DNA from: Gammaproteobacteria bacterium
Lineage (GTDB): Bacteria; Pseudomonadota; Gammaproteobacteria; JAADGQ01
Assembly: GCA_015490755.1 (NCBI GenBank)
Contig: WFXF01000077.1
Span: 1-64,000 of the forward strand
Length of the DNA stretch: 64,000 nt
Direction: 5' to 3'
In this document: positions 42,646-51,081 of the stretch, in pieces
Numbering within the stretch: the first letter of the stretch is position 1
Layout of the letters: each line of letters begins with the position of its first letter
Made by a program: the position numbers and the translations under genes
The notes under the pieces: generated by a model
Databases searched by the model: none
What the model was told of the DNA's origin: nothing
Seen by the model: only the letters and a program-made list of their open reading frames with translations

Positions 42646-44541
42646 ATGACATCTCATTCAGTTGCTGTCCCTGGTCAGGGGAGAAGCATGGCCGACCTTA
42701 TTGTTGATTACTTACATCAGATTGGTGTGGAGTATGTTTTTGGTGTGCCCGGTAATGCAATGGAGCCACTTTATGATGCACTTGCTCGCAGTGAGCGAAC
42801 GGGTGGACCTAGAGCTGTTGTCGCACGCCATGAAACAGGTGCTGCATTTATGGCTGAGGGCTACACAAGAGAGACTGGCAAGCTGGGTGTGTGTTGTACA
42901 ACATCAGGTCCAGGAGCGACTAATATTATTACAGGTGTTGCCTCAGCTTATGAAGAACGTACGCCGATGCTTGTTATTACAGGGCAAACACCACTACCAA
43001 AACTTGGTTTAGGAGCCTTTCAAGATTCATCTTGCAGTGGGATCGATATTGTTCAGATGTTTCAGCAATGTACTCGATACAGTACATCAGTGTCGCACAG
43101 TGATCAGTTAGAAGGTAAGTTTATACACGCAATTACAACTGCATATGGACCTGTTCCAGGGCCAGTGCATTTAGGTATTTCAAGGGATATAGGTTGGGCA
43201 TCTGTTCAAAATAATAAACCACTATATGATTTGAAATCCCTGATTGAAACAAGTACGTCGTATTGTACAAATACTGCGGGCATTGAAAATGTTTTCAATG
43301 AAATTGTGCACTCAAAAAATAGTACTATTTTAATAGGTAAACGCAGCTCAATAGCCATTGATGTTATTTTTGAATTTGCTAGCTTGACTAATATGACTGT
43401 GATTTCGACATCTCAAGGGCGAGGTGTCATAAAAAGTTATCACCCTAAATTTCGAGGAGTAATTGGTAGGGGAGGGCATGCGAGCGCTAAAAGAGTACTG
43501 GAAGATAGCTCTATTGATTGCATTATCGCCGTAGGAACAGATTTTAATGAACTTGATACTTGTGGATGGTTTGCCAATATTTTATCTGACAAAGTGATAC
43601 ATATTGATTCAACGACGGAGTATTTCGCTCGTTCATTTATGGCGCGTTTACACGTTTGCGGCGATCTTTTGGAGATTTTTGAAGGGTTGATACAGAGTGT
43701 AAAATCAGACAACAGATTTATGAGAATTGAAAGTGAGTTTAATAAACCACTCAATGTTGTAAGTTTTGATCGGCGGCAAGGTAAGGGCAGACGTGTAAAT
43801 ATAAAAAGTGAAAAAAATTCTCAATTGAGTTTTCTGCATAGAGTAAATGAAAGACGTAATGGTAAGGATCGACGTTGTTTGAAAAGTGGAGAGCAATGGG
43901 CGGTAAAGCGTTATTTCAGCGTTGAAGATGAAAATGGGTATTTGAATAATAATAATTCACCACTGATAAAACCTCAGCACTTAATGTATGAGTTATCTCG
44001 CTTATTTCCCGTTCATACGCGCTTTCTAGCAGATGCAGGGAATAGTTATGAGTGGGCAGTTCACTATTTACACCCATACTCTCCATTTACTACGAAAAAT
44101 AGAAATTTTGGTAATGAAACCCTTATAACAGGTTTTGCTTTTGCTTCTATGGGGTGGGCTATTGGAGCAGCAGTGGGCACAGCGATGGGAAACTCTGAGA
44201 ACCCTGTGGTTTGTATTGTTGGCGATGGTAGCTTTTTAATGAGTGGCCAGGAAATTTCTGTTGCGGTTGACGAAAAATTAAGTGTGATTTTTGTTCTACT
44301 CAATGATAGCGCGCTTGGGATGATCAAGCATGGGCAAAAACTTTCTGGTCTTGAAGAGACAAGCTGTAAATTGCCTTCAGTAAATTATTGTCAAATTGCT
44401 AAAGCAATAGGCGCTCAAGCTTTTGAAGTTTATTCTGCGGGTGATATGGCTGCTTTAGATATTCAGGCAATATGCCGTTATCCTGGCCCGACATTGATTG
44501 ATGTTCATATTGACCGGAATGAGTTGCCACCTATAATATAA
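42646..44541 (+). CDS. Thiamine-pyrophosphate enzyme, acetolactate-synthase-like, with extra linker
   Basis: A protein of 631 residues in the three-domain TPP-enzyme layout. The Pyr domain has catalytic Glu63 (RHETGAAFMAEGY) and CTTSGPGATNIITGV. The middle domain carries VISTSQGRGVIKSYHP. The PP domain holds the TPP/Mg motif GDGSFLMSGQEISVAVD...NDSALG. Between the last two is an added basic linker of about 60 residues with two RR-x-G-x-x-RR units (DRRQGKGRR, ERRNGKDRR) not normal for acetolactate synthase. No ilvN-like regulatory subunit gene is adjacent. A 2-oxoacid decarboxylase or ligase activity is likely and the substrate is unknown. Confidence 0.78.
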   Translation: MTSHSVAVPGQGRSMADLIVDYLHQIGVEYVFGVPGNAMEPLYDALARSERTGGPRAVVARHETGAAFMAEGYTRETGKLGVCCTTSGPGATNIITGVASAYEERTPMLVITGQTPLPKLGLGAFQDSSCSGIDIVQMFQQCTRYSTSVSHSDQLEGKFIHAITTAYGPVPGPVHLGISRDIGWASVQNNKPLYDLKSLIETSTSYCTNTAGIENVFNEIVHSKNSTILIGKRSSIAIDVIFEFASLTNMTVISTSQGRGVIKSYHPKFRGVIGRGGHASAKRVLEDSSIDCIIAVGTDFNELDTCGWFANILSDKVIHIDSTTEYFARSFMARLHVCGDLLEIFEGLIQSVKSDNRFMRIESEFNKPLNVVSFDRRQGKGRRVNIKSEKNSQLSFLHRVNERRNGKDRRCLKSGEQWAVKRYFSVEDENGYLNNNNSPLIKPQHLMYELSRLFPVHTRFLADAGNSYEWAVHYLHPYSPFTTKNRNFGNETLITGFAFASMGWAIGAAVGTAMGNSENPVVCIVGDGSFLMSGQEISVAVDEKLSVIFVLLNDSALGMIKHGQKLSGLEETSCKLPSVNYCQIAKAIGAQAFEVYSAGDMAALDIQAICRYPGPTLIDVHIDRNELPPII

Positions 44542-44552
44542 ATGCAGTATAG

Positions 44553-44581
44553 AAAGCTTTCCAGCATTGCTGGAAAGCTTT
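44553..44581. terminator. Bidirectional hairpin between converging genes
   Basis: AAAGCTTTCCAGC-ATT-GCTGGAAAGCTTT, a 13-bp perfect stem with a 3-base loop. It terminates the TPP-enzyme gene and overlaps the last two bases of the histidine kinase stop codon on the other strand. Confidence 0.75.
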
Positions 44582-45536
44582 AGGAGGAGGGAGAATGAAG
44601 TGGTATTAGGAATGAAACAGTAGCACCTTTTATTTCATTGTTTTTGGCGTATATTTTTCCATGATGAAGGGAAATTATTTCCTTGCAAATGGCGAGGCCA
44701 AGGCCTGTGCCGCCTGTTCCTGTTTTCGTTTTACTGCTTTGCACAAATTGATCAAAAATTGTTTCGGTTTCATCTTCTGGAATGCCTATGCCTTCATCTG
44801 AAACAGCAATTTTTATCGCGGGTATAGTTTTGCTATCAATACTCAATGAGGATGAGCTAAATTTAATATTAATTGTTGATCCGTTAGGTGAAAATTTAAA
44901 TGCGTTGGAGATAAAATTGTGTAACACTTGAGTAATTTTTTCTGCATCACATTGTACTTCTGTTGAAATATTATTTTCATTGTTAACTTTTATTTCTATT
45001 TGTCGTTCAGCGAGCAATGTACTGTATTCTTCAATAATGTTAAGTGTGGCCTGATTCAGGTTATTTGTACTTAAATGTAATTGATCCTGGTTTGCTTCAA
45101 GTTTTGATAGGTCGAGTAAATTATTCAATAGTGATAGCAGCCTTTTGCCACTGCTGTTTATTTTTGAAAAGTAGTTGCCAAGTTTTTCTGGATCAGCATG
45201 TTTGTATTTGTTAATACCAAACTGTGAAAAACTGAGTATGCCATGCATAGGAGTTCGCAATTCATGTGAAATATTGGCTAGAAATTCACTCTTACTGCGG
45301 TTGGCTTTTTCGGCAGCATCTTTTGCTTCCTGTAAGCTTTTCGTTTGTCGTTTTACTTCGTTCTGGAGCAAGGTGTTTTTTGCAAATAGTGATGATGAAC
45401 CATCAGTAACAAGGAAGCTTTGTTTTATACGCTCTTTGAGGGCTTTGTTAATTTTTACTTGTTTTTCAAGCTCTTTTTTGAGGCTTTCAAGTGTGTTGCT
45501 GTTCTGTTCATGTATTGTATCCTGGGATAAATTCAT
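44580..45536 (-). CDS. Soluble sensor-type histidine kinase without a sensor domain
   Basis: A protein of 318 residues. An N-terminal coiled coil (about 10-85) leads to the phospho-acceptor H91 in SHELRTPMHG, then N box (NFISNAFKF), G1 (DEGIGIPE), F (FDQFVQ) and G2 (GTGLGLAICKEI). It has no transmembrane helix and no PAS, GAF or receiver domain, so it must take its signal from a partner. The upstream gene, 35 bases away, encodes a FIST-domain protein, matching NosP-associated kinases. Confidence 0.9.
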   Translation of the reverse strand: MNLSQDTIHEQNSNTLESLKKELEKQVKINKALKERIKQSFLVTDGSSSLFAKNTLLQNEVKRQTKSLQEAKDAAEKANRSKSEFLANISHELRTPMHGILSFSQFGINKYKHADPEKLGNYFSKINSSGKRLLSLLNNLLDLSKLEANQDQLHLSTNNLNQATLNIIEEYSTLLAERQIEIKVNNENNISTEVQCDAEKITQVLHNFISNAFKFSPNGSTINIKFSSSSLSIDSKTIPAIKIAVSDEGIGIPEDETETIFDQFVQSSKTKTGTGGTGLGLAICKEIISLHHGKIYAKNNEIKGATVSFLIPLHSPSS

Positions 45537-45571
45537 AATGGTGCTACCTGTTTACTTGAGGCTACTCAGTT

Positions 45572-46690
45572 TCAAAAATTTCTAGTTCCGAAAACAATAC
45601 CTGTGAGTGTCTGATTAATATGAATGGAATTGTATTGTTCGCCATAAGTATTAAAGCCAGCAAAGTTGAGTTGATTAAATATATTTTCTATTTCTTTTTT
45701 TACACCGCTCTCTAAAATTTCCAGCTTTCGAAATAGACAATCACAGCCAAGAGTGAGATTTATCGTTGAAAACTCTTGCTTGAAATAGGATACCTTTTCT
45801 TTTAGAGATATGCTGATATCTTTAGCATGACCCAAGGTGATAGGCAGGCCATTGTCGATGGCACAAGCAGTTAATAAACTACCATCATCATTAAGCTTTA
45901 ATATGGAGCGAAGATACCATTCACCACCTATTTTTAGCATGGTAGGGTGCATCGAAAATAATTGTGGCGATAGCTCTTCAATTGATACATTAAGCAATGA
46001 GGCGTAATACTCAGCAGCGGGGTCGCCATCAATTTCATAAATAATACGATTTTCAGGGTCTGCCTCAGTAACAATAAATTCAATGTCTGAGGGTTCAAAA
46101 TGTTGTAACTTGAATATTTCAATATCTAATATTGTCTCTATGACTGTAAAAACAGCGGCATTACTATGAAAAGCTCCATTTGTGTAGACAAATGTTTTTT
46201 CAAATTTTAGACCATTACCTGCTGATCCACCAAAAATTTGTAGTGGGGAAAATGCATGATAGATTGTATTTATAACCGACTCTTCTTTACCAGACATACC
46301 ATCAATCAATAAAAAGCCTACTCTGTTTTTAAAGCTGGGATGATGGCTGTTCTTACTGGCAAGATTCTCAATCTCTGCCTGATCCAATTGGTCAATATTT
46401 TCAATAAGCATTGGTGTCAATTTGAATGCTTTGGAAGAAAAGCTGATGCCAACAATACTATCGTCGGTATAACTTGTTCCAATTTCACCGGCTGTTGTAC
46501 AGCCAATAATTGGGCAATCAAAATGCTTTTCAAGCGCTTTACCGAGTAGACTCAGGTTATAATTTGAAGAACAAAAAAATATAACTCCCGCCATGTTTTT
46601 TTGATAAATTTCATCTTTTAATGTGGCAACAGCAGCGGGTGCTGACAAATTAGATACTTGTGCTGTTTTAATATGCTTCCGAGTTTCCAT
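45572..46690 (-). CDS. nosP: FIST-domain sensor, NosP-like
   Basis: A cytosolic protein of 372 residues with FIST N (GVIFFCSSNYNLSLLGKALE, PIIGCTTAGEIGTSYTDDSI, GISFSS) and FIST C (NRIIYEIDGDPAAEYYASLL, GLPITLGHA, NLTLGCDCLFRKLEI, GEQYNSIHINQTLTGIVFG) domains. FIST proteins of the NosP class bind haem and sense nitric oxide, controlling a co-encoded histidine kinase. The adjacent kinase without its own sensor fits that layout. The haem-ligating histidine cannot be assigned with certainty here, so NO sensing is inference. Confidence 0.78.
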   Translation of the reverse strand: METRKHIKTAQVSNLSAPAAVATLKDEIYQKNMAGVIFFCSSNYNLSLLGKALEKHFDCPIIGCTTAGEIGTSYTDDSIVGISFSSKAFKLTPMLIENIDQLDQAEIENLASKNSHHPSFKNRVGFLLIDGMSGKEESVINTIYHAFSPLQIFGGSAGNGLKFEKTFVYTNGAFHSNAAVFTVIETILDIEIFKLQHFEPSDIEFIVTEADPENRIIYEIDGDPAAEYYASLLNVSIEELSPQLFSMHPTMLKIGGEWYLRSILKLNDDGSLLTACAIDNGLPITLGHAKDISISLKEKVSYFKQEFSTINLTLGCDCLFRKLEILESGVKKEIENIFNQLNFAGFNTYGEQYNSIHINQTLTGIVFGTRNF

Positions 46691-46776
46691 AGAATAAGTT
46701 CCTTTTTTCTATAGGTCGGTTAAAAGATCTTTTTTCTTAAATATTGTCGCAAAAATTTGGCTTCATGTGATTTATG

Positions 46777-46866
46777 GTGGGTAGTGAATGAGTTGTGACT
46801 TGCTGGATTGGTGTCATGTCTCTCGTCAATTACTTTGTCGGGTTACGCTGCGCTAACCCGACCTAC
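46777..46866 (+). repeat. Dispersed 90-bp repeat, copy A, with palindromic end
   Basis: This 90-bp unit recurs inverted at 62654-62743 with only two mismatches. Its right end (46837-46866) is a GC-rich palindrome, GTCGGGTTA-CGCTGCGC-TAACCCGAC followed by CTAC. That core occurs a third time at 62780-62809. It is non-coding and behaves like a REP/BIME-type or miniature mobile unit. Confidence 0.88.
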
Positions 46867-46911
46867 GTTACTTAAATGTTGTTAAAAAATTTATTGTGTT
46901 ATTGGTTGTAG

Positions 46912-48426
46912 TTATGGTAGGGAAAATCCTGTTGCCGATATTTCATCAAACAGCCCATCGCCATTATTATCATTAACAGCCAACAGGTCAGATTTAATCT
47001 CTTTTCCTGGATCAGTGTTGGGGGAGTCAGTCATATTCGAATCATAGCTAAAACTGCCTAGACCATCATAGTTACAGCTATTAGTCGGAGCATAGGTAAT
47101 ATGTGAATCACTGGCAGTCACCGAGCCAGTTTCAGCGCTGATTTCAAGTGTCTGGTGTTGAACATAATTGCTGAGTGTGTGGTCATTGCCCGGTCCTGCC
47201 CAGTTACAGATAAATCCGGTAATGCTTCCATCGCTACTTGCAATATCATCACCATATCCGTAAAAGGCATCACCTGTATTGCTTGAAAAATCGCTGATGA
47301 TGTTAAAAACACGGCTATTGCTATCATTGGGGCCGGCTTGCCAAGCGTAAGCGTAGTTTCCACTCAGCGTTAATTGGTTGAAGTTCGCACTGAAAATAGC
47401 AAAGTTATTGCCCCAGCCATTGTTAAAACCATTAAATTTTTCTGATGAATCAACTTGGTTTTCACTATCTAAGCCATTGATATTATGTCCACAAAATTGA
47501 GCTTCACGGACTTCAGTCTGTATTTGATTATTTGAGTCACGTTTATAATGCAGAGAGTTGTTACGGGTGATATTTGAGTCTGGGCAGTTTCCACCACTGA
47601 ATGTATCGTTAACTTGTGTGGTGACAAAGCCTGAATAACCATCTGTGCTGCTTTCAGTGCTGTGCTCCATATTAACTATAATAGAGTGATGAGTGCCTGA
47701 TGGCGCGTAATCAAAATCCATGGAATAGCTATAAATATCATTTCCTGAAAGGTCAGTTGAATGGGTGAGAGTGACATTGTTAAAAGTGGTATCTGTGATA
47801 CCGAGAGCATTCATTTCATCTGTAATCGGTAAAGTGGATGAGCTGGGAAGTGCAAGACTGTTGCTGTTGATTACACATATCATGGATGAAAGCCCCATCA
47901 ATGATGCCAATGAGCGGTCACGCATGCCTTCCATTTGCGCTGTAAGCTGTGCTGCGGAGCAAGCTTGTCCATTGCTTTGATCTGTCTCCTGCCAAATTCC
48001 CAAATCTCCTGAGGGTAACTGACCATCTGCATCAGTGATAAAAGAAGCGTCAGGGTGACCTACATAGCTGACAGCAGGCCCATAACAAGAAGCATTACGC
48101 GACTGTTTTAAAAATAGCTCAGGATCAAATCGGCATATAGAAGGTGTGCTGCCTTTAAGCAATCTTTCAATACGAACGGTTGACCATGCATATTTTGAAA
48201 TGGTTTTATTTGAGTATTCACGCAATGATCTGTTCTTCGTTTCAGTTTTAAATTCAAATGGCGAAGTGACTGCCAGGTTTTCGGGGAAATATTTTTCTAT
48301 ACTCAAGCTGCTTCGGTTTTCTTGAGCAGGGACTTTTTCTGTTGTTTCTATGGGAGTACAGGCTGCAATAATAAAGCTGCTGAACACTATTAGGGTAATT
48401 GACAATTTTTTGCTGAAATATATCAT
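46912..48426 (-). CDS. Lipoprotein of unknown function
   Basis: A protein of 504 residues with a lipoprotein signal (IVFSSFIIAAC). The mature part is Ser/Asn-rich with 12 or so cysteines spread along it. Examples are CRFDPELFLKQS, SCYGPAVSYVGHPD, DFDYAPSGTHHSIIVNMEHS and FICNWAGPGNDHTLSNYVQH. It ends in DNNGDGLFDEI, an EF-hand-like calcium loop. I do not recognise the family. The composition suggests an envelope-anchored, possibly disulfide-bonded surface protein. Confidence 0.72.
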   Translation of the reverse strand: MIYFSKKLSITLIVFSSFIIAACTPIETTEKVPAQENRSSLSIEKYFPENLAVTSPFEFKTETKNRSLREYSNKTISKYAWSTVRIERLLKGSTPSICRFDPELFLKQSRNASCYGPAVSYVGHPDASFITDADGQLPSGDLGIWQETDQSNGQACSAAQLTAQMEGMRDRSLASLMGLSSMICVINSNSLALPSSSTLPITDEMNALGITDTTFNNVTLTHSTDLSGNDIYSYSMDFDYAPSGTHHSIIVNMEHSTESSTDGYSGFVTTQVNDTFSGGNCPDSNITRNNSLHYKRDSNNQIQTEVREAQFCGHNINGLDSENQVDSSEKFNGFNNGWGNNFAIFSANFNQLTLSGNYAYAWQAGPNDSNSRVFNIISDFSSNTGDAFYGYGDDIASSDGSITGFICNWAGPGNDHTLSNYVQHQTLEISAETGSVTASDSHITYAPTNSCNYDGLGSFSYDSNMTDSPNTDPGKEIKSDLLAVNDNNGDGLFDEISATGFSLP

Positions 48427-48667
48427 CCCTCATTCTCCATCCGTATTATGAAAGCTACCTGGTTTTAATATCGACTTGTAGAATTGGGTTGTTTAAATGC
48501 TTGGTAAGGTGGTATTTTTAAAAAAGTTTTTGTGTAAAACAGCTATTTGTAGTGTTAAAAACATAAAGCTGCTGGCCGAAACAGTGAGCTGCATCACTAT
48601 TTTTTTGTGAATTTGAAATAATAAAAATGGCATCTTGTGATGGGTGTCGCAGAACAGGGTTCCAATA

Positions 48668-50992
48668 ATGAAAAAAATATTTAAAATTGTCGGCATTGTT
48701 GTTGTATTTTTGATTGCCTTAGTGATCGCTATTCCCTTTTTTATTGACCTTAATGATTATAAACCTCAAATAAGCGATGCGGTGCACGAAGCAACAGGAA
48801 GAGAGCTTGATATTAAAGGCGACATAGATCTTTCACTGTTTCCATGGATTGGTTTGGAGCTCGGTGTTGTACAGCTCAGTAATGCCAAAGGGTTTGCTGA
48901 TGTTCCTTTTGCTCAAATGGAGCGTATGGATATCAAACTGAAGTTACTGCCGTTACTTAAAAAATCGGTCGAGATGAAAGCGATCGTCCTGCATGATCTG
49001 GGATTGAATCTGGAAGTGAATAAACTGGGTGTGAGCAATTGGGATGATTTAACCCAAAGCTCTACAGCCGTATCAGAAGAGCCTGAAGTCAAAGAGAGCG
49101 CTGAAGGGAGTGAAGCATTACCGCTGGAGTCGCTGGTCGTTGAAGGTATTGAGCTTGTTGATGCACGTATTGCCTATACCGATCATCAAACGGGTGCAAA
49201 ATACACTTTGAATAATTTAACTCTTGAAACAGGCGAGGTGGTACTAAATGAGCCACTGGATTTGAAATTTAATACTGATTTTGAGAGCAATCAACCTGAA
49301 GTTCGTGGCCATCTGTCACTGGCATCACATATTATCTACAACCTGGATAACCAGCAGCACCGTTTGGAAAAAACAGCTGTGAAGTTGGTTTTTGATAGTA
49401 AAGAGTTCTCTTCTAAAGGGGAGGTTAAGCTCGATTTTGATGCACTGCTTGATCTTGCTGCTCAGCAATATAGTTTGAATGGGGTGATATTACGGATAGA
49501 GATTGATCACCCTGATATGCCTAAAGGTAAAGCTATTGTTAATTTATCGACTGAAATGGCTGCAAATCTGGAATCACAAGTGGCGACTTTGAGTGATATA
49601 AAACTGGAAAGTTATGGTCTTAATCTCAAAGGTGATGTAAAAGCACAAAAAATTATTGACGCCCCTGAATTTCAAGCAGAATTTAATCTTGCTGAGTTCA
49701 ATCCACGAGAAATGATGCAAAAACTGGCCATTGAAACTCCTGAAATGGCCGATGCGACCGTGCTGACAAAAGCAGACTTAAACCTGAAGCTTAAAGGTTC
49801 AACTGAATTCATTGAGGTGACACAGTTGAAAGTTAATTTTGATGATACGACTCTTACAGGAAAAGCAACAATACACAATTTTGAAAAGCCGGCAATTACT
49901 TATGACCTTAATATTACAGGTATTGATGCAGATCGTTATTTGCCTCCGCCGAGTGATGTCGTGGAAGAAAGTCCTCCTGTCGCAGCAGAAACAGATGAGC
50001 CTGAGTTACCACTGGATACGTTGCGTGACCTAAATATTGATGGCAAATTTTCAATGGGTAATCTAAAAGTATCTAATTTGAACGTGAATGACATTCGTGC
50101 AGACCTAAAAGCGAAAAATGGTGTGATCCGTCTGTATCCGTTAGGGATGAAGCTTTATAGCGGTGAGTATAAAGGTGATATTAAACTGAATGTAACAAAA
50201 AATGTTCCCGTGATTTCGTTAAATGAAAAAATAAGTGGTGTTCAGGCAGGCAAATTACTTAAGGATCTAATGGATGATGATCTGATTAGTGGTACAGCCA
50301 ATATACAAGCTAAAGTGACAGCGCAGGGTTTAACACCTGAAAAAATCACAAAAACACTGAATGGCAATGCAAACTTTCTATTTTCTGATGGTGCGGTCAA
50401 AGGCTTGAATCTTGCCCATATGCTACGCAAAGCGAAGGCAAAGCTTAAAGGGAAATCACTGCCGGACAGTGATGTCAAAAAGACTGATTTTGCTAAATTA
50501 AGCGGTTCATTCTTGATTAAAAATGGAGTTGTGAGTAACAGTGATCTCAAAGCAGCATTACCCTTTGCTCGTGTCACGGGTGAAGGAACGGTTGATTTGC
50601 CTAAAGAGAGTCTGAATTATCTTGTGATGGCTAAAGTCGTAAATACCAGTAAGGGGCAAGGAGGGGCTGAGCTGTCTGACCTAAAAGGCCTGACTGTTCC
50701 TGTTAGAATTAAAGGCAGTTTTTCTGATCCATCCATTAAACTGGATATGGATAAGTTGATTGGTGATAAAGCCAAGGCTCAATTAAAAGAAAAAAAAGCA
50801 GAGCTAAAAGCCAAAGCAGATAAAGCAAAAGAGAAGCTAAAAGCGGAAGCAGATGCCAAAAAATCAGAATTAAAGGCTAAGGCGGATGCTAAAAAAGCAG
50901 AAGCTGAGCAAAAGTTAAAAGAGCAGCAAGAGGCTTTGAAAGAGAAGGCGGCTGATGAGGTCAAAGATAAATTAAAGAGCCTTTTAAATTAG
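48668..50992 (+). CDS. asmA: AsmA-family inner-membrane/periplasmic protein
   Basis: A protein of 774 residues. I start at ATG 48668 (AGGG six bases upstream), which opens directly on the membrane helix IVGIVVVFLIALVIAIPFFI. The next N-terminal block (EATGRELDIKGDIDLSLFPW, LGVVQLSNAKGF) is the AsmA signature. The long AsmA-like beta-groove region follows, ending in NYLVMAKVVNTSKGQGG and VPVRIKGSFSDPSIKLDMDK. AsmA-like proteins are bridge-like phospholipid carriers to the outer membrane. An unusual 75-residue Lys/Ala/Glu-rich coiled coil forms the C-terminus. Confidence 0.9.
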   Translation: MKKIFKIVGIVVVFLIALVIAIPFFIDLNDYKPQISDAVHEATGRELDIKGDIDLSLFPWIGLELGVVQLSNAKGFADVPFAQMERMDIKLKLLPLLKKSVEMKAIVLHDLGLNLEVNKLGVSNWDDLTQSSTAVSEEPEVKESAEGSEALPLESLVVEGIELVDARIAYTDHQTGAKYTLNNLTLETGEVVLNEPLDLKFNTDFESNQPEVRGHLSLASHIIYNLDNQQHRLEKTAVKLVFDSKEFSSKGEVKLDFDALLDLAAQQYSLNGVILRIEIDHPDMPKGKAIVNLSTEMAANLESQVATLSDIKLESYGLNLKGDVKAQKIIDAPEFQAEFNLAEFNPREMMQKLAIETPEMADATVLTKADLNLKLKGSTEFIEVTQLKVNFDDTTLTGKATIHNFEKPAITYDLNITGIDADRYLPPPSDVVEESPPVAAETDEPELPLDTLRDLNIDGKFSMGNLKVSNLNVNDIRADLKAKNGVIRLYPLGMKLYSGEYKGDIKLNVTKNVPVISLNEKISGVQAGKLLKDLMDDDLISGTANIQAKVTAQGLTPEKITKTLNGNANFLFSDGAVKGLNLAHMLRKAKAKLKGKSLPDSDVKKTDFAKLSGSFLIKNGVVSNSDLKAALPFARVTGEGTVDLPKESLNYLVMAKVVNTSKGQGGAELSDLKGLTVPVRIKGSFSDPSIKLDMDKLIGDKAKAQLKEKKAELKAKADKAKEKLKAEADAKKSELKAKADAKKAEAEQKLKEQQEALKEKAADEVKDKLKSLLN

Positions 50993-51029
50993 GAACATTC
51001 ACGAATCAGGAGAGATATATATAGTGGTT

Positions 51030-51061
51030 TCAGGCCAAATGATTTCAACCATTTGGCCTGA
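51030..51061. terminator. Hairpin between asmA and the cytochrome gene
   Basis: TCAGGCCAAATG and CATTTGGCCTGA form a perfect 12-bp stem with an 8-base loop. There is no long T-run on either side. It lies between two converging genes and is probably a shared terminator. Confidence 0.6.
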
Positions 51062-51081
51062 ACAAGAAAGTTAGCCAGGTT

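Noticed and set aside
48644-48667. Upstream extension of asmA
   Set aside because: The eight extra codons precede a well-placed Shine-Dalgarno and ATG at 48668, which opens directly on the membrane helix.
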